In this document: in pieces, positions 42,476 to 51,891 of the stretch | How positions within the stretch are numbered: the first letter of the stretch is position 1 | Layout of the letters: each line of letters begins with the position of its first letter | NCBI GenBank assembly: GCA_965222725.1 | Contig: OZ244969.1 | Span: 5,146,001 to 5,210,000 of the forward strand | DNA: 64,000 nucleotides | Source of the DNA: GCA-2748575 sp965222725 | Lineage (GTDB): Bacteria > Pseudomonadota > Gammaproteobacteria > Pseudomonadales > Ketobacteraceae | Reading direction: 5' to 3' | Translations under genes and position numbers: made by a program | The notes under the pieces: model-generated | Databases searched by the model: none | What the model was told of the DNA's origin: nothing | What the model saw: only the letters and a program-made list of their open reading frames with translations

Positions 42476-44590
42476 TTAGATATCTAACGCCTCAACTTTT
42501 ACCGGCACGCCGTTCAGCGCCGCATTGCCGCTCAGCGCATCCAGAAACTGCTCGTCCGTCAGATCGTTCACGCTCACACCGGGCTGGGATTCCGCCACCG
42601 CCATCTTCACGCCCGGACGACGATGCCCCCAACCGTGGGGCAGGCTCACCACGCCGGGCATCACTTCATCGGTCAGCAATACCTCGGTTTCCACGCTGCC
42701 CACCCGCGAGCTGATGCGCGCTTTGGCGCCATCTTTCAGGTTCAGGGATCCGGCATCCGACGGGTGCACAAACAGCTGGTGGCGCGGCTTGCCTTTTACC
42801 AGTCTGGGGTAGTTGTGCATCCAGGAATTGTTGGAACGCACATGGCGCCGCCCGATCAGCAGCAGGCCATCGGCTGGCGCCACCTGTTGCTGCAACCGTG
42901 CCAGATCCTGCAACAAGGGCTCAGGCGCACACTGGATTTTCTTGTCCTGGTGAAAGATCCGTTCGGGGAACCGGGACTCGTGCCCACCCAGGTCCACGCC
43001 ATGGGGATTGGCTTTTACCTTGGCAAAATTCAGCGCAACCTCATGTCCCTGCATGGGGCCATAGGGACCGGCCTGCAGCCCCATGTCCAGAATCTGGGTA
43101 GGATCAAACGCCGGCAACGGATCACGCCCCAGCAAAGCCGCCACCCGCTTGCCCAGCTCCACAAAAATTTCCCAGTCGTGCAGGGTGCCCTCCGGTTTGG
43201 GGAAAATGGCCGGGCTGTATTTGGCCACGTTATGCACGGCAAAGGGCATTAACGCCATGTCGTAATGATCATGCTCCAGCGGGCTGGTGGGCGGCAATAT
43301 CACATCCGCATGGCGGGTGGTTTCGTTCAGGTAAAAATCGATCGCCACCATAAATTCCAGTGACTCCAGCGCTTTGTCCAGCTGTCCGCCATTGGGCGTG
43401 GACAGCACCGGGTTGCCGGCAGCCGTGATCAGGGCTTTGATCTGGCCATCACCGGGAGTCAGAATTTCTTCCGCCAGGGCCGAGCTGGGCAGTTCGCCAC
43501 CAAATTCCGGCAATCCCCGTACCCGGGTTTGCCAGGCATTGAAATGACCAGGCTTGCTGCTGGGCCCCATGATCAGGTCTACCGCCGGCAGGCTGAACAT
43601 GGAACCGCCCTCTTCATCCAGGTTACCGGTAAGAATGTTCAGCAACTGCACACCCCACTGACACAAGGCGCCGTACTCCTGTACAGAAATACCCATACGG
43701 CCATAGGCCACTGCCTTTTTAGCCTTTGCCAGGCGCCTCGCCAGCTGGCGAATGGCGTCTGCATTGATACCTGTGTAACCGGCGGCCCGTTCCGGGGTCA
43801 GGCTGGCCACAGCTGCCAGCGCCTCTTCCAGGCCCTCCAGATGCTCTGTCAGGCGGCCTGTATTCACCAGATTTTCTTCTACCAGCACATTGATCATGGC
43901 AAACAGCAGCCAGGCATCGGTGCCGGGCTTGATAAACAGGTGCTCATCGGCAATTTCCGCCGTTTCACTGCGGCGGGGATCCACCACCACCAGTTCGCCA
44001 CCCCGCTTTTGCAGCTTTTTGATGCGATCCCGCACACCGGGCACCGTCCACAGGCTGCCATTGGAAGCCAGCGGATTACCGCCCAACACCAGTAAAAAAT
44101 CGGTACGGTCAATATCAGGCACCGGCACCAGCACCTGATGGCCGTACATCCAGTAGCAAATCAACTGGTGTGGCAACTGGTCAACCGACGTAGCGGAATA
44201 GCGGCTTTTGGTTTTCAGCAATTTGAACAGATTGGGGGCGTGGGTGATCATGCCCCAGTTATGCACGCTGGGATTACCAAAGTAGCCGCCCACGGCGTTA
44301 TTGCCATACTGCTGGCCAATGGCCACCAGCTTTTCTGCCACCAGATCCAGGGCTTCGTCCCAGCTGGTTTCCTGCCACTGATCCCCCACCCGTTTCATTG
44401 GCTGGCGAATCCGGTCGGGGTCTTCGTGAATATCGTTAATGGCCACCGCCTTGGGGCAGATATGACCATGGCTTAAAGGGTCTTGGGGGTCTCCTGTAAT
44501 GGAAACCACCTGCTCATCCTTTACCCGCATTTCCAGTCCGCAGGCTGCCTCGCAAATATGGCAAACCCTGTAATGTGTTGTCTCTGTCAT
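42476..44590 (-). CDS. Molybdopterin-dependent oxidoreductase
   Basis: This 704-residue enzyme belongs to the DMSO-reductase/formate dehydrogenase family. Near the N-terminus a 4Fe-4S site reads Cys10-x2-Cys13-x3-Cys17, with a fourth Cys in GHICPKA near residue 45. The molybdopterin fold follows, with GGNPLASNGS near residue 170 and a C-terminal dinucleotide-binding domain (about 590-700). No twin-arginine signal is present, so it is cytosolic. No partner subunit is encoded nearby. The substrate cannot be told; many relatives are annotated only as molybdopterin oxidoreductase. Confidence 0.9.
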   Translation of the reverse strand: MTETTHYRVCHICEAACGLEMRVKDEQVVSITGDPQDPLSHGHICPKAVAINDIHEDPDRIRQPMKRVGDQWQETSWDEALDLVAEKLVAIGQQYGNNAVGGYFGNPSVHNWGMITHAPNLFKLLKTKSRYSATSVDQLPHQLICYWMYGHQVLVPVPDIDRTDFLLVLGGNPLASNGSLWTVPGVRDRIKKLQKRGGELVVVDPRRSETAEIADEHLFIKPGTDAWLLFAMINVLVEENLVNTGRLTEHLEGLEEALAAVASLTPERAAGYTGINADAIRQLARRLAKAKKAVAYGRMGISVQEYGALCQWGVQLLNILTGNLDEEGGSMFSLPAVDLIMGPSSKPGHFNAWQTRVRGLPEFGGELPSSALAEEILTPGDGQIKALITAAGNPVLSTPNGGQLDKALESLEFMVAIDFYLNETTRHADVILPPTSPLEHDHYDMALMPFAVHNVAKYSPAIFPKPEGTLHDWEIFVELGKRVAALLGRDPLPAFDPTQILDMGLQAGPYGPMQGHEVALNFAKVKANPHGVDLGGHESRFPERIFHQDKKIQCAPEPLLQDLARLQQQVAPADGLLLIGRRHVRSNNSWMHNYPRLVKGKPRHQLFVHPSDAGSLNLKDGAKARISSRVGSVETEVLLTDEVMPGVVSLPHGWGHRRPGVKMAVAESQPGVSVNDLTDEQFLDALSGNAALNGVPVKVEALDI

Positions 44591-44637
44591 TCCCAGCCCC
44601 GCAGGTTGTTTTTAAAGGTTGTTATTGTGTGTATTGA

Positions 44638-46188
44638 TCAGTGGGAGTAGCCGCCACCACCGGGCGTTTCAATTCTCAGAGTGTCACCGGTTTTGGCATG
44701 GAACATGGTTTTGCCCGGCACCACATCGCCGTTAAAACGATTTATCCCCACGGCGCCGGCGTCGCCGCCACCCACACCCCAGGGTACATGCACCCGGCGC
44801 TCCGTCAGCAAAGTGACCTGAGCCGGTGATAAAAACTGCATTTCCCGGACAATGCCGTCTCCGCCCTGATGTTCACCCTGCCCGCCGGAACCCCGGCGGA
44901 TACCATAAGCGGTAACCCGCAGGGGATAATGCAGCTCCAGACTTTCGATGGGTGTGTTCAGGGTGTTGGTCATATGAGTCTGCACCGCCGAAATACCACT
45001 GTGATGCGCGCTGGCTCCCATTCCGCCGCCAATGGTTTCGTAATAATCCCAGCGGGGTTGCTCGCCACTGGCTTCTGCCCCCATCGCCACATTATTCATA
45101 CTGCCGTGGCTGGCGGCGGGAATCCGGTCCGGCAAGGCTTTGGCCAGCGCTCCCAGCACGGCATCCACGGCACGGGTGCTGGTTTCCACGTTGCCTGCCG
45201 CCACGGCCGCCGGGTATTCTGCATTCAGCAAGCAGCCTTTGGGTGCTTTTACCGTCAACACCGAAAAGGTACCGGCACAAGCGGGCGTCTGGGGCGGCAT
45301 CAGGCAGCGGAACACATAAAACACGGCGGCAGCAGCCACCGACAAAGGACAATTGATATTGCCGGGCACCTGGGCAGCCGTACCGGCAAAGTCCACTGAT
45401 ACCTCTTTCTCATTGCTATCCGCAGCCGAGGCTTTGACCGTAATACTGACCTGAATCCTGATATCCCGGCTGCCCTGGCCATCATCATCCAGAAAATCCG
45501 TGAATTCATAACAGCCGTCAGGAATATCCGCCAGCGCACTCAGGGCCAGTTTGCGGCCATAATCGTTCAGGGCATTCAGATAATGCTGATAGCTGTCTTT
45601 GCCGAACTGGCCAATCAGATCACTGAGTCGCCGGGCGCCTGCCAGATTGGCGCTGATCTGGGCAGAAAAATCACCGGTTGCCTGCGCACTGCCCTGCGAC
45701 AGCCGCTCCATCACTTCGTTAACCAGAGTTTGCCCGCGCATGATATGGGTGGGGGAAATCAGAATGCCTTCATCTTGCAGATGGCTGGAAACAGGCATGG
45801 AGCCGGGTGTACTGCCGCCCACATTGGCATGGTGAGCGCGGTTGGCCACAAACCCCATCAGGGCTCCCTGCACAAACACCGGGGCCACCAGGGTAATATC
45901 CGGCAGGTGAGTGCCACCTTTATAAGGATCGTTGAGTACAATCATATCCCCCGGCTGCCACTGGATATGACTGACAATATCCGCCATGGCATAGGCCATG
46001 CTACCCAGGTGCACGGGAATGTGGGCTGCCTGCGCGCACAGTCCGCCATCGGCATCGAACACCGCGCAGGAAAAATCCAGACGGTCCTTGATATTGGGTG
46101 AAAACGCCGAGCGCCGCAGCATGGCGCCCATTTCGTCACATACAGATTCAATACGACTGGAAAATATACCCAGCTCTATCGGATTCAT
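44638..46188 (-). CDS. hyuB: Hydantoinase B/5-oxoprolinase beta-type subunit
   Basis: This 516-residue HyuB-family protein hydrolyses cyclic imides such as hydantoins or 5-oxoproline together with a HyuA subunit in most bacteria. Family features include NDPYKGGTHLPDITLVAPVF near residue 95, ANRAHHANVGGSTPGSMP near residue 135 and the Gly-rich end RIETPGGGGYSH. The hyuA partner that normally lies beside it is absent from this window. It is followed on the same strand by the molybdopterin enzyme after 47 bases. The pair could share a catabolic role; this is a guess. Confidence 0.9.
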   Translation of the reverse strand: MNPIELGIFSSRIESVCDEMGAMLRRSAFSPNIKDRLDFSCAVFDADGGLCAQAAHIPVHLGSMAYAMADIVSHIQWQPGDMIVLNDPYKGGTHLPDITLVAPVFVQGALMGFVANRAHHANVGGSTPGSMPVSSHLQDEGILISPTHIMRGQTLVNEVMERLSQGSAQATGDFSAQISANLAGARRLSDLIGQFGKDSYQHYLNALNDYGRKLALSALADIPDGCYEFTDFLDDDGQGSRDIRIQVSITVKASAADSNEKEVSVDFAGTAAQVPGNINCPLSVAAAAVFYVFRCLMPPQTPACAGTFSVLTVKAPKGCLLNAEYPAAVAAGNVETSTRAVDAVLGALAKALPDRIPAASHGSMNNVAMGAEASGEQPRWDYYETIGGGMGASAHHSGISAVQTHMTNTLNTPIESLELHYPLRVTAYGIRRGSGGQGEHQGGDGIVREMQFLSPAQVTLLTERRVHVPWGVGGGDAGAVGINRFNGDVVPGKTMFHAKTGDTLRIETPGGGGYSH

Positions 46189-46325
46189 GCTTGCCTCTCT
46201 CCTGCCTTACCAGAGGAATCTAACCCATTCATTCAGCCGCGCCAACCGCGCAGCCGCCATCGTTCAGGGGCTAATCCGCCATAGATTGCGCTTCATATCG
46301 ATTAAGTCTATCATTACTCCTTTAC

Positions 46326-46347
46326 GGCAGCAGAAGCTGCCTTTTTT
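46326..46347 (+). terminator. Terminator-like hairpin in front of argD
   Basis: GGCAGC-AGAA-GCTGCC followed by six T is a classic intrinsic terminator on the plus strand. It is 48 bases before the argD start, where no plus-strand gene precedes it. It may end a small transcript, or belong to the argD leader. A possible promoter, TTGCGC at 46286 and TATCAT at 46309 with 17-base spacing, would start transcription almost at the hairpin. Confidence 0.6.
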
Positions 46348-46395
46348 GTTTTTGGAGCGGTTAGTTATCATCCGCACGGAGTTGAAAAAAGGTTC

Positions 46396-47577
46396 ATGGC
46401 AGCTAAAGGTTTAATGTCTACCTATGCTCCCCTCCCCGTGACTTTCGAGAAGGGAGACGGAGTCTGGTTATACGACACCGATGGAAATAAATACCTGGAT
46501 GCACTTACCGGCATTGCCGTTTGTGGCCTGGGTCACGCGCACCCCGATATTGCCCGCACCATTGCCGAGCAAGCCTCGCGACTGATTCACACCTCCAATA
46601 TGTATCATATTGCCCACCAGGAAACCCTGGGTGAAAAACTGTCTGAGCTGTCCGGAATGGACGCCTGCTTTTTTACCAATTCCGGTGCCGAAGCCAACGA
46701 ATGTGCCATCAAACTGGCACGGCTTTATGGCAACAAACAGGACATTGATACGCCCACCATTATCGTTGCCGAAGGCGCATTCCATGGCCGTACCATGGCC
46801 ACTCTCACCGCTACCGGCAGCCGCAAGGTACGCGCCGGATTCGAACCGCTGGTACAGGGTTTTGTGCGGGCGCCTTTTAACGATCTGAACGCTATAGAAA
46901 CCATTGCCAAAAACAACAACAGTGTGGTGGCGGTGATGGTGGAACCGGTGCAGGGCGAAGGCGGTATTAATGTACCGGACGAAGGTTACCTGGCCGGTTT
47001 AAGAAAAATCTGTGACGACAATAACTGGCTGCTGATTCTGGATGAGATTCAGACCGGCAACGGTCGTACCGGAAAATATTTTGCCTACCAGCACGAAAAT
47101 ATTTTCCCCGACATTGTAACTACCGCCAAAGGCCTGGGGAACGGTTTTCCGGTTGGCGCCTGCCTGGCAAAAGGTGAAGCCGCCGAGCTGTTTAAACCCG
47201 GTAATCACGGCACCACTTACGGCGGCAATCCGCTGGCTTGCGCCACAGCCCTGTCGGTACTTGACGTATTGCAACGGGATCATCTGATGGACCGAGCCGC
47301 CACATTGGGGCAACGTTTGCTGGATCGCTTCAAAGAAGACCTGGCAAAACAAAAACTGGTGGCGAACATCCGCGGCAAGGGCCTGATGATCGGTATCGAG
47401 CTGAAAAAGCCCTGCGGCCCGCTGATGGCCAAAGCGCTGGAGAAGCGGCTGCTGATTAACGTAACCTCAGAAAAAGTGATTCGTCTTCTGCCAGCATTGA
47501 TCATGACCGACGAGGAAGCCGATCTGGTTGCCTCCTCTGTGATCGAACTCATTCAGGAGTGGGCGGCAGAGCAATAG
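46396..47577 (+). CDS. argD: Acetylornithine aminotransferase
   Basis: This PLP-dependent class III aminotransferase converts N-acetylglutamate semialdehyde to N-acetylornithine. At 393 aa it has normal length. GAEANECAIKLAR near residue 95, LILDEIQTGNGRTG near residue 215 (PLP-binding Asp) and the Lys-containing TTAKGLGNGFPVGA near residue 242 (Schiff-base Lys) are visible. The same family also serves succinyldiaminopimelate. argF follows 47 bases downstream, so arginine synthesis is supported. AAAGG precedes the ATG. Confidence 0.95.
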   Translation: MAAKGLMSTYAPLPVTFEKGDGVWLYDTDGNKYLDALTGIAVCGLGHAHPDIARTIAEQASRLIHTSNMYHIAHQETLGEKLSELSGMDACFFTNSGAEANECAIKLARLYGNKQDIDTPTIIVAEGAFHGRTMATLTATGSRKVRAGFEPLVQGFVRAPFNDLNAIETIAKNNNSVVAVMVEPVQGEGGINVPDEGYLAGLRKICDDNNWLLILDEIQTGNGRTGKYFAYQHENIFPDIVTTAKGLGNGFPVGACLAKGEAAELFKPGNHGTTYGGNPLACATALSVLDVLQRDHLMDRAATLGQRLLDRFKEDLAKQKLVANIRGKGLMIGIELKKPCGPLMAKALEKRLLINVTSEKVIRLLPALIMTDEEADLVASSVIELIQEWAAEQ

Positions 47578-47624
47578 CCTCTGCCCTCCCGCTTGATTAT
47601 TCAAGGACTACAAAGGTAAGTGCC

Positions 47625-48545
47625 ATGACAGAACCACGGCATTTTTTGACCCTGTTGGATTTCTCGCCCGAGGAACTGCGAGCTTTGATTCACCGCGCCT
47701 CCGAACTCAGCAAAATGCTGAAAGCCGGTGAACTCTACGAACCCTTCAAGAATAAAGTACTGGGGATGATTTTCGAAAAATCCTCCACCCGTACCAGAGT
47801 GTCTTTTGAAAGCGCCATGGTGCAATGTGGCGGCGGCGCCTTGTTTTTATCGCCAAGGGACACGCAACTGGGCCGTGGCGAACCGGTGGGCGATACCGCC
47901 AGAGTGTTGTCGCGCATGGTGGATATCATCATGATCCGCACCTTTGAACACGAAAAGCTGGAAACCTTTGCCCGCTATTCCGAAGTACCGGTGATCAACG
48001 CACTTACCGACACCTTTCACCCGTGCCAGCTGATAGCCGACATGCAGACCTATCTGGAACACCGCGGCGATATTCGCGGCAAAACCGTGGCCTGGATCGG
48101 AGATGGCAACAACATGTGCCACTCCTATATCAATGCGGCGCGTCAGTTTGATTTTCAGTTGCGCATTGCCTGCCCCGGGGGCTTTGAACCCAACGCCCAG
48201 CTGGTGGAAGACAACCAGGAAAGAGTTACCATTCTGCGGGATCCGCAACAGGCCGTTGATGGCGCTCACCTGGTGGTTACCGATGTGTGGGCCAGCATGG
48301 GCCAGGAAGTGGAACAGGAACACCGTTTAAACGCGTTCAGCGGCTTTCAGGTAAACCCCAAGCTGATGGACCTGGCAGATAAAGACGCCCTCTTTATGCA
48401 TTGCCTGCCCGCCCACCGCGGTGAAGAAGTCAGCGAGGAAATGCTGGAAGATCCCCGTGCTGTGATCTGGGACGAAGCAGAAAACCGGCTGCATGCTCAA
48501 AAGGCCCTGATGGAAATGCTGCTGGGCACCTGGAAACCCGCCTGA
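47625..48545 (+). CDS. argF: Ornithine carbamoyltransferase
   Basis: This enzyme transfers the carbamoyl group to ornithine to give citrulline, the substrate of argG. The carbamoyl-phosphate site SSTRTRVSFE lies near residue 48 and HCLPAHRGEEV, with the catalytic Cys, near residue 264. ATG 47625, giving MTEPRHFLTLLDFS and 306 aa, is chosen because AAAGG is well placed and the family begins here; an upstream in-frame start would overlap argD. The DUF2889 gene follows after four bases. Confidence 0.97.
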   Translation: MTEPRHFLTLLDFSPEELRALIHRASELSKMLKAGELYEPFKNKVLGMIFEKSSTRTRVSFESAMVQCGGGALFLSPRDTQLGRGEPVGDTARVLSRMVDIIMIRTFEHEKLETFARYSEVPVINALTDTFHPCQLIADMQTYLEHRGDIRGKTVAWIGDGNNMCHSYINAARQFDFQLRIACPGGFEPNAQLVEDNQERVTILRDPQQAVDGAHLVVTDVWASMGQEVEQEHRLNAFSGFQVNPKLMDLADKDALFMHCLPAHRGEEVSEEMLEDPRAVIWDEAENRLHAQKALMEMLLGTWKPA

Positions 48546-48549
48546 TCCC

Positions 48550-49197
48550 ATGTTTGAGGATATTGCCAATCACACCCTCCCCCTGGAGAGCGATAACGGC
48601 TTTACCCGCGATATCAAAATAGATTCCTGCGCCCTGGATGAAGAACACTTTCAGGTGCGCGGGCAACTCACCGACACCCGCATGGATTACGAAGATCCTT
48701 GCAAACAGATAGTGGTGCACTGCATTGTTGCCCGAATTACTGTAAGCACCCAAACCAACCTGATCACCAACGCAGAATTCGGCCTGCCGAAAATGGCGTT
48801 TAAAGGCATGTGCGAAAAGCTTCCCAATGGTGCGGATCTGTTAGTCGGTGTGGATATTACCCGGGGCTTCAGTTTTAAATTACGCGAGCTGTACGGTGGC
48901 AAACGTTCCTGCTTTCATCTGTCGTCATTATTGCAGGCCATGGTGCCCGCATTAATGCAATGCCGCTCCTGGAACTTTGATTTTAAGATGATGGACGCAG
49001 GGCTGCCGGCAGACAAGGTTCCCTATGCCATGAACGCCATGCTGAAAAGCGTTAAAAACAGCTGCCACGCCTGGGAACAACACCAGGGCGGTATTACCCG
49101 GGATTTTGCCGACGGCAACTATGAGCCCATGCTGGGGCGAATGGCGCCACGATTACTGGGCCGCTGGAAGCAAACGAAAGATTCTGATCAGGAATAG
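48550..49197 (+). CDS. DUF2889-family protein
   Basis: This 215-residue protein has no signal peptide. The pattern of FTRDIKIDSC, VRGQLTDTRMDYE and a later CFHLSSLLQAM fits the DUF2889 family, whose function is not established. It may be read through from argF, with a four-base gap, but a link to arginine synthesis is not otherwise supported. No catalytic motif could be named. A strong bidirectional terminator follows 18 bases after the stop. Confidence 0.8.
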   Translation: MFEDIANHTLPLESDNGFTRDIKIDSCALDEEHFQVRGQLTDTRMDYEDPCKQIVVHCIVARITVSTQTNLITNAEFGLPKMAFKGMCEKLPNGADLLVGVDITRGFSFKLRELYGGKRSCFHLSSLLQAMVPALMQCRSWNFDFKMMDAGLPADKVPYAMNAMLKSVKNSCHAWEQHQGGITRDFADGNYEPMLGRMAPRLLGRWKQTKDSDQE

Positions 49198-49215
49198 ACT
49201 GAACATAAAACCCGG

Positions 49216-49255
49216 GCACAAAAAAAGAGAGGCGCCGACCTCTCTTTTTTTGTGC
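49216..49255. terminator. Bidirectional terminator between the DUF2889 gene and glpK
   Basis: Perfect 17-base arms, with seven A on one side and seven T on the other and GAGAGG/CCTCTC at the tip, enclose a six-base loop. The stem lies between convergent genes and works for both. Confidence 0.95.
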
Positions 49256-49289
49256 TGCTGCTGACGCAGATCGGAAGTAAGCCGAAAAC

Positions 49290-50777
49290 TTAACGGCTCA
49301 TCCGCACCCGCTCCACCGCATCACACCAGCCGGAATACAAACGATCCCGCACACCATCACCCATCTTGGGCGACACATGGCGCTCGCAATGCCAGAGCTC
49401 ACTGATCTCTTCCAGTGACTGGTAAATACCGGTCTGCAAACCGGCAAGATAAGCCACACCTAACGCTGTGGTTTCAATCACTGCCGGGCGATCCACATCC
49501 ACATTCAGAATGTCACTCAAAAACTGAATCACCCAGTTGTTGGCCACCATGCCACCATCCACTCGCAGAGCGGTGGGCTTGCCGGCGCCGTCTTTTTCCA
49601 TGGCGCGAATCAGGTCCTTGGTTTGATAGGCCACTGATTGCAAACCAGCCGTCACAATGGCGGCAATACCCGTATCACGGGTTAACCCAAAAATGGCGCC
49701 CCGGGCATTGGGGTCCCAGAAAGGCGCCCCCAGGCCGGTAAAGGCCGGCACCAGATACACGTTATGTTCCGCACCTACCTCTTCTGCCAGTGCTTCTGTT
49801 TCTCTGGCGTGCTTGATCAGTTCCAGGCCATCCCGCAGCCACTGCACTGCGGCACCGGCCACAAAAATACTGCCTTCCAGTGCATAGGTGGTTTTACCGT
49901 TCAGGCGGTAGCCAATGGTGGTCAGCAATTTGTGATCGGATTTAAGTGCTTCCTCGCCGGTATTCAGCACCATAAAACAGCCGGTACCGTAGGTGCTTTT
50001 AATCATGCCGGGCTTAAAACAGGCCTGACCAATCAATGCCGCCTGCTGATCACCGGCAATACCGGCGATTTTGATACTGTCACCCATGATCTCTTTTTCG
50101 GTTTCACCAAAGTCGGCAGCACAGTCTTCCACTCCCGGTAACAGGCTGGCGGGAATAGTAAACAGATCCAGCAACTCCTGATCCCAGCATTGCTCATGAA
50201 TGTTGTAAATGCAGGTACGCGATGCGTTAGTAGCATCGGTTTTGTGGCTCTTGCCGTTGGTCAGCCGCCACAGCAAAAAGGTATCGATGGTGCCAAAGGC
50301 CAGTTCGCCGGCTTCCGCACGGGCACGCACACCGTCCACATTATCCAGAATCCATTTGATCTTGGTGGCAGAAAAATAGGGATCAATCAGCAGGCCGGTT
50401 TTGCGCTGCACCATATCATCGAATCCCTGGGCTTTCAGGCTGGAGCAATATTCCGACGTGCGCCGATCCTGCCATACAATGGCACGGTGAACCGGCTCCC
50501 CGGTTTTGCGATCCCAGATCACAGTGGTTTCCCGCTGATTGGTTATCCCAATTCCGGCAATATCAGAGGCAGACACATTACTCTGGGTCAGCGCTTCGCG
50601 ACACACTTCCAAAACCGTGGACCAGATTTCCTCCGGGTCATGCTCTACCCAGCCATCATCAGGGAAATGCTGCTTGAATTCCCGTTGCGCTGTGGTGATT
50701 ATCAAGCCCCGCTCATCAAAGATGATCGCCCGGCTGCTGGTGGTACCCTGATCGATTGAAAGAAGATAATGCGCCAT
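49290..50777 (-). CDS. glpK: Glycerol kinase
   Basis: This FGGY-family kinase phosphorylates glycerol to sn-glycerol 3-phosphate. At 495 aa it has normal length. The N-terminal SIDQGTTSSRAIIFD phosphate loop and the signatures VQRKTGLLIDPYFSATK and GAPFWDPNARGAIFG are clear. AAAGGAAAG precedes the ATG. It is divergent from glpR. The glycerol facilitator glpF, usually beside glpK, is not in the window. Confidence 0.98.
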   Translation of the reverse strand: MAHYLLSIDQGTTSSRAIIFDERGLIITTAQREFKQHFPDDGWVEHDPEEIWSTVLEVCREALTQSNVSASDIAGIGITNQRETTVIWDRKTGEPVHRAIVWQDRRTSEYCSSLKAQGFDDMVQRKTGLLIDPYFSATKIKWILDNVDGVRARAEAGELAFGTIDTFLLWRLTNGKSHKTDATNASRTCIYNIHEQCWDQELLDLFTIPASLLPGVEDCAADFGETEKEIMGDSIKIAGIAGDQQAALIGQACFKPGMIKSTYGTGCFMVLNTGEEALKSDHKLLTTIGYRLNGKTTYALEGSIFVAGAAVQWLRDGLELIKHARETEALAEEVGAEHNVYLVPAFTGLGAPFWDPNARGAIFGLTRDTGIAAIVTAGLQSVAYQTKDLIRAMEKDGAGKPTALRVDGGMVANNWVIQFLSDILNVDVDRPAVIETTALGVAYLAGLQTGIYQSLEEISELWHCERHVSPKMGDGVRDRLYSGWCDAVERVRMSR

Positions 50778-50803
50778 ATGTCGCTTTCCTTTTATTCAGC
50801 CTT

Positions 50804-50828
50804 TATTGTTTTAACCAATATTGTTTTA
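50804..50828. repeat. Direct repeat TATTGTTTTA x2 upstream of glpK
   Basis: Two copies of the ten-base word start 15 bases apart, at 50804 and 50819, just upstream of the glpK start on the minus strand. They may be regulator-binding repeats or only an AT-rich promoter feature. Confidence 0.4.
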
Positions 50829-51060
50829 GCAAATGTTTCACTGTTCCGGTATCAACCGTTAAACACCTTTAATGTGCCTATTATGTGCCTTTGGCAACAT
50901 AGCCGACTTGCGGTCATTTAGGGTAGAATGCATCCTTACCAAGAAAAGCCACTTAATGGCTTCGTGATATCGCCAGATATCTTTTTATTGCATGGGGTGG
51001 ATAGTGTCAGCGCTGTGGACGACCACCGGTTGGCTGCTATTCTGTATTTATATTTTCGTT

Positions 51061-51077
51061 TTTGAACCCGTTTCAAA
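51061..51077. promoter_or_regulatory. Possible GlpR autoregulatory dyad
   Basis: Perfect six-base arms TTTGAA and TTCAAA flank CCCGT, 32 bases before the glpR ATG. The adjoining TTTCGTTT resembles one arm of the glpD dyad. Position suggests control of glpR itself; the factor is inferred. Confidence 0.4.
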
Positions 51078-51108
51078 TAACATTACATAAGATTATAAGA
51101 CCGCTACT

Positions 51109-51891
51109 ATGACCAGTTTGTCTCAACAAGCCCGACACGAACAGATTGTAGAACTTGTCTCCGCAAAAGGATTTGTCTCCATTGATGACCTGGCGGGTCA
51201 TTTCGATGTGACCCCGCAAACCATGCGCAGAGATATTAACACTCTTGCCGGTGAAAATCGTTTACGCCGTTTTCATGGTGGTGCCAGCGCCGCGCCCAGC
51301 ACGCAGAATACGGAATACACCAAGCGTAAACACCTTCAGTCTCCGGAAAAAGCCCGCATTGCCCAGCGGGTTGCCGAACACATTCCGGATCATGCCTCCC
51401 TGTTTATCAACATAGGAACCACCAACGAAGCCATTGCCAAGGCCCTGCTCAATCACACCGGCCTGAAGATCATCACCAACAATTTGCACGTTGCCGCCAT
51501 TGTCAGCGGCAAGGAAGATTTTGATGTGATCATGGCCGGCGGCAAAGTGCGCAGCCGCGACGGCGGTATTATCGGCGAAGCCACCATGGATTTTATCAAG
51601 CAGTTCCGGGTGGACTTCGGCATTATCGGTATCAGCGGTATCGACGAAGACGGTTCCCTGCTGGACTTTGACTATCAGGAAGTCCGGGTATCCCAGGCCA
51701 TTATCGCCAATTCCCGCGAAGTGATTCTGGCCGCTGACAATACCAAGTTTACCCGTCAGGCCATGATTCGCCTGGGTGACTTTAACGATATCGACACCCT
51801 GGTAACCGACAAGGTACCGGAAAAGCACTTCCTGAATCTGATCAAGAATGCCGAGGCCGAAATACTGGTAGCGGAAGAAGAGGAAAACTGA
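51109..51891 (+). CDS. glpR: DeoR-family glycerol-3-phosphate regulon repressor
   Basis: This 260-residue DeoR-family repressor has an N-terminal HTH with FVSIDDLAGHFDVTPQTMRRDI (about 22-45) and a C-terminal sugar-phosphate-binding domain (about 75-245), including NIGTTNEAIAKAL and DFGIIGISGIDEDGSLLDFD. It lies between glpK and glpD, matching the Pseudomonas glp arrangement, and glycerol 3-phosphate is the expected inducer. Likely targets are the dyads upstream of glpD and glpR. Confidence 0.94.
   Translation: MTSLSQQARHEQIVELVSAKGFVSIDDLAGHFDVTPQTMRRDINTLAGENRLRRFHGGASAAPSTQNTEYTKRKHLQSPEKARIAQRVAEHIPDHASLFINIGTTNEAIAKALLNHTGLKIITNNLHVAAIVSGKEDFDVIMAGGKVRSRDGGIIGEATMDFIKQFRVDFGIIGISGIDEDGSLLDFDYQEVRVSQAIIANSREVILAADNTKFTRQAMIRLGDFNDIDTLVTDKVPEKHFLNLIKNAEAEILVAEEEEN

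Larger units (their letters stand above)
50778..51108. other. Divergent glpK-glpR control region
   Basis: This 331-base region holds promoters for both directions. A direct repeat TATTGTTTTA occurs at 50804-50813 and 50819-50828 near glpK. TTTCGTTT at 51054-51061 matches a half-site seen before glpD. A dyad TTTGAA-N5-TTCAAA lies at 51061-51077, 32 bases before glpR. No other gene was seen. Confidence 0.55.
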
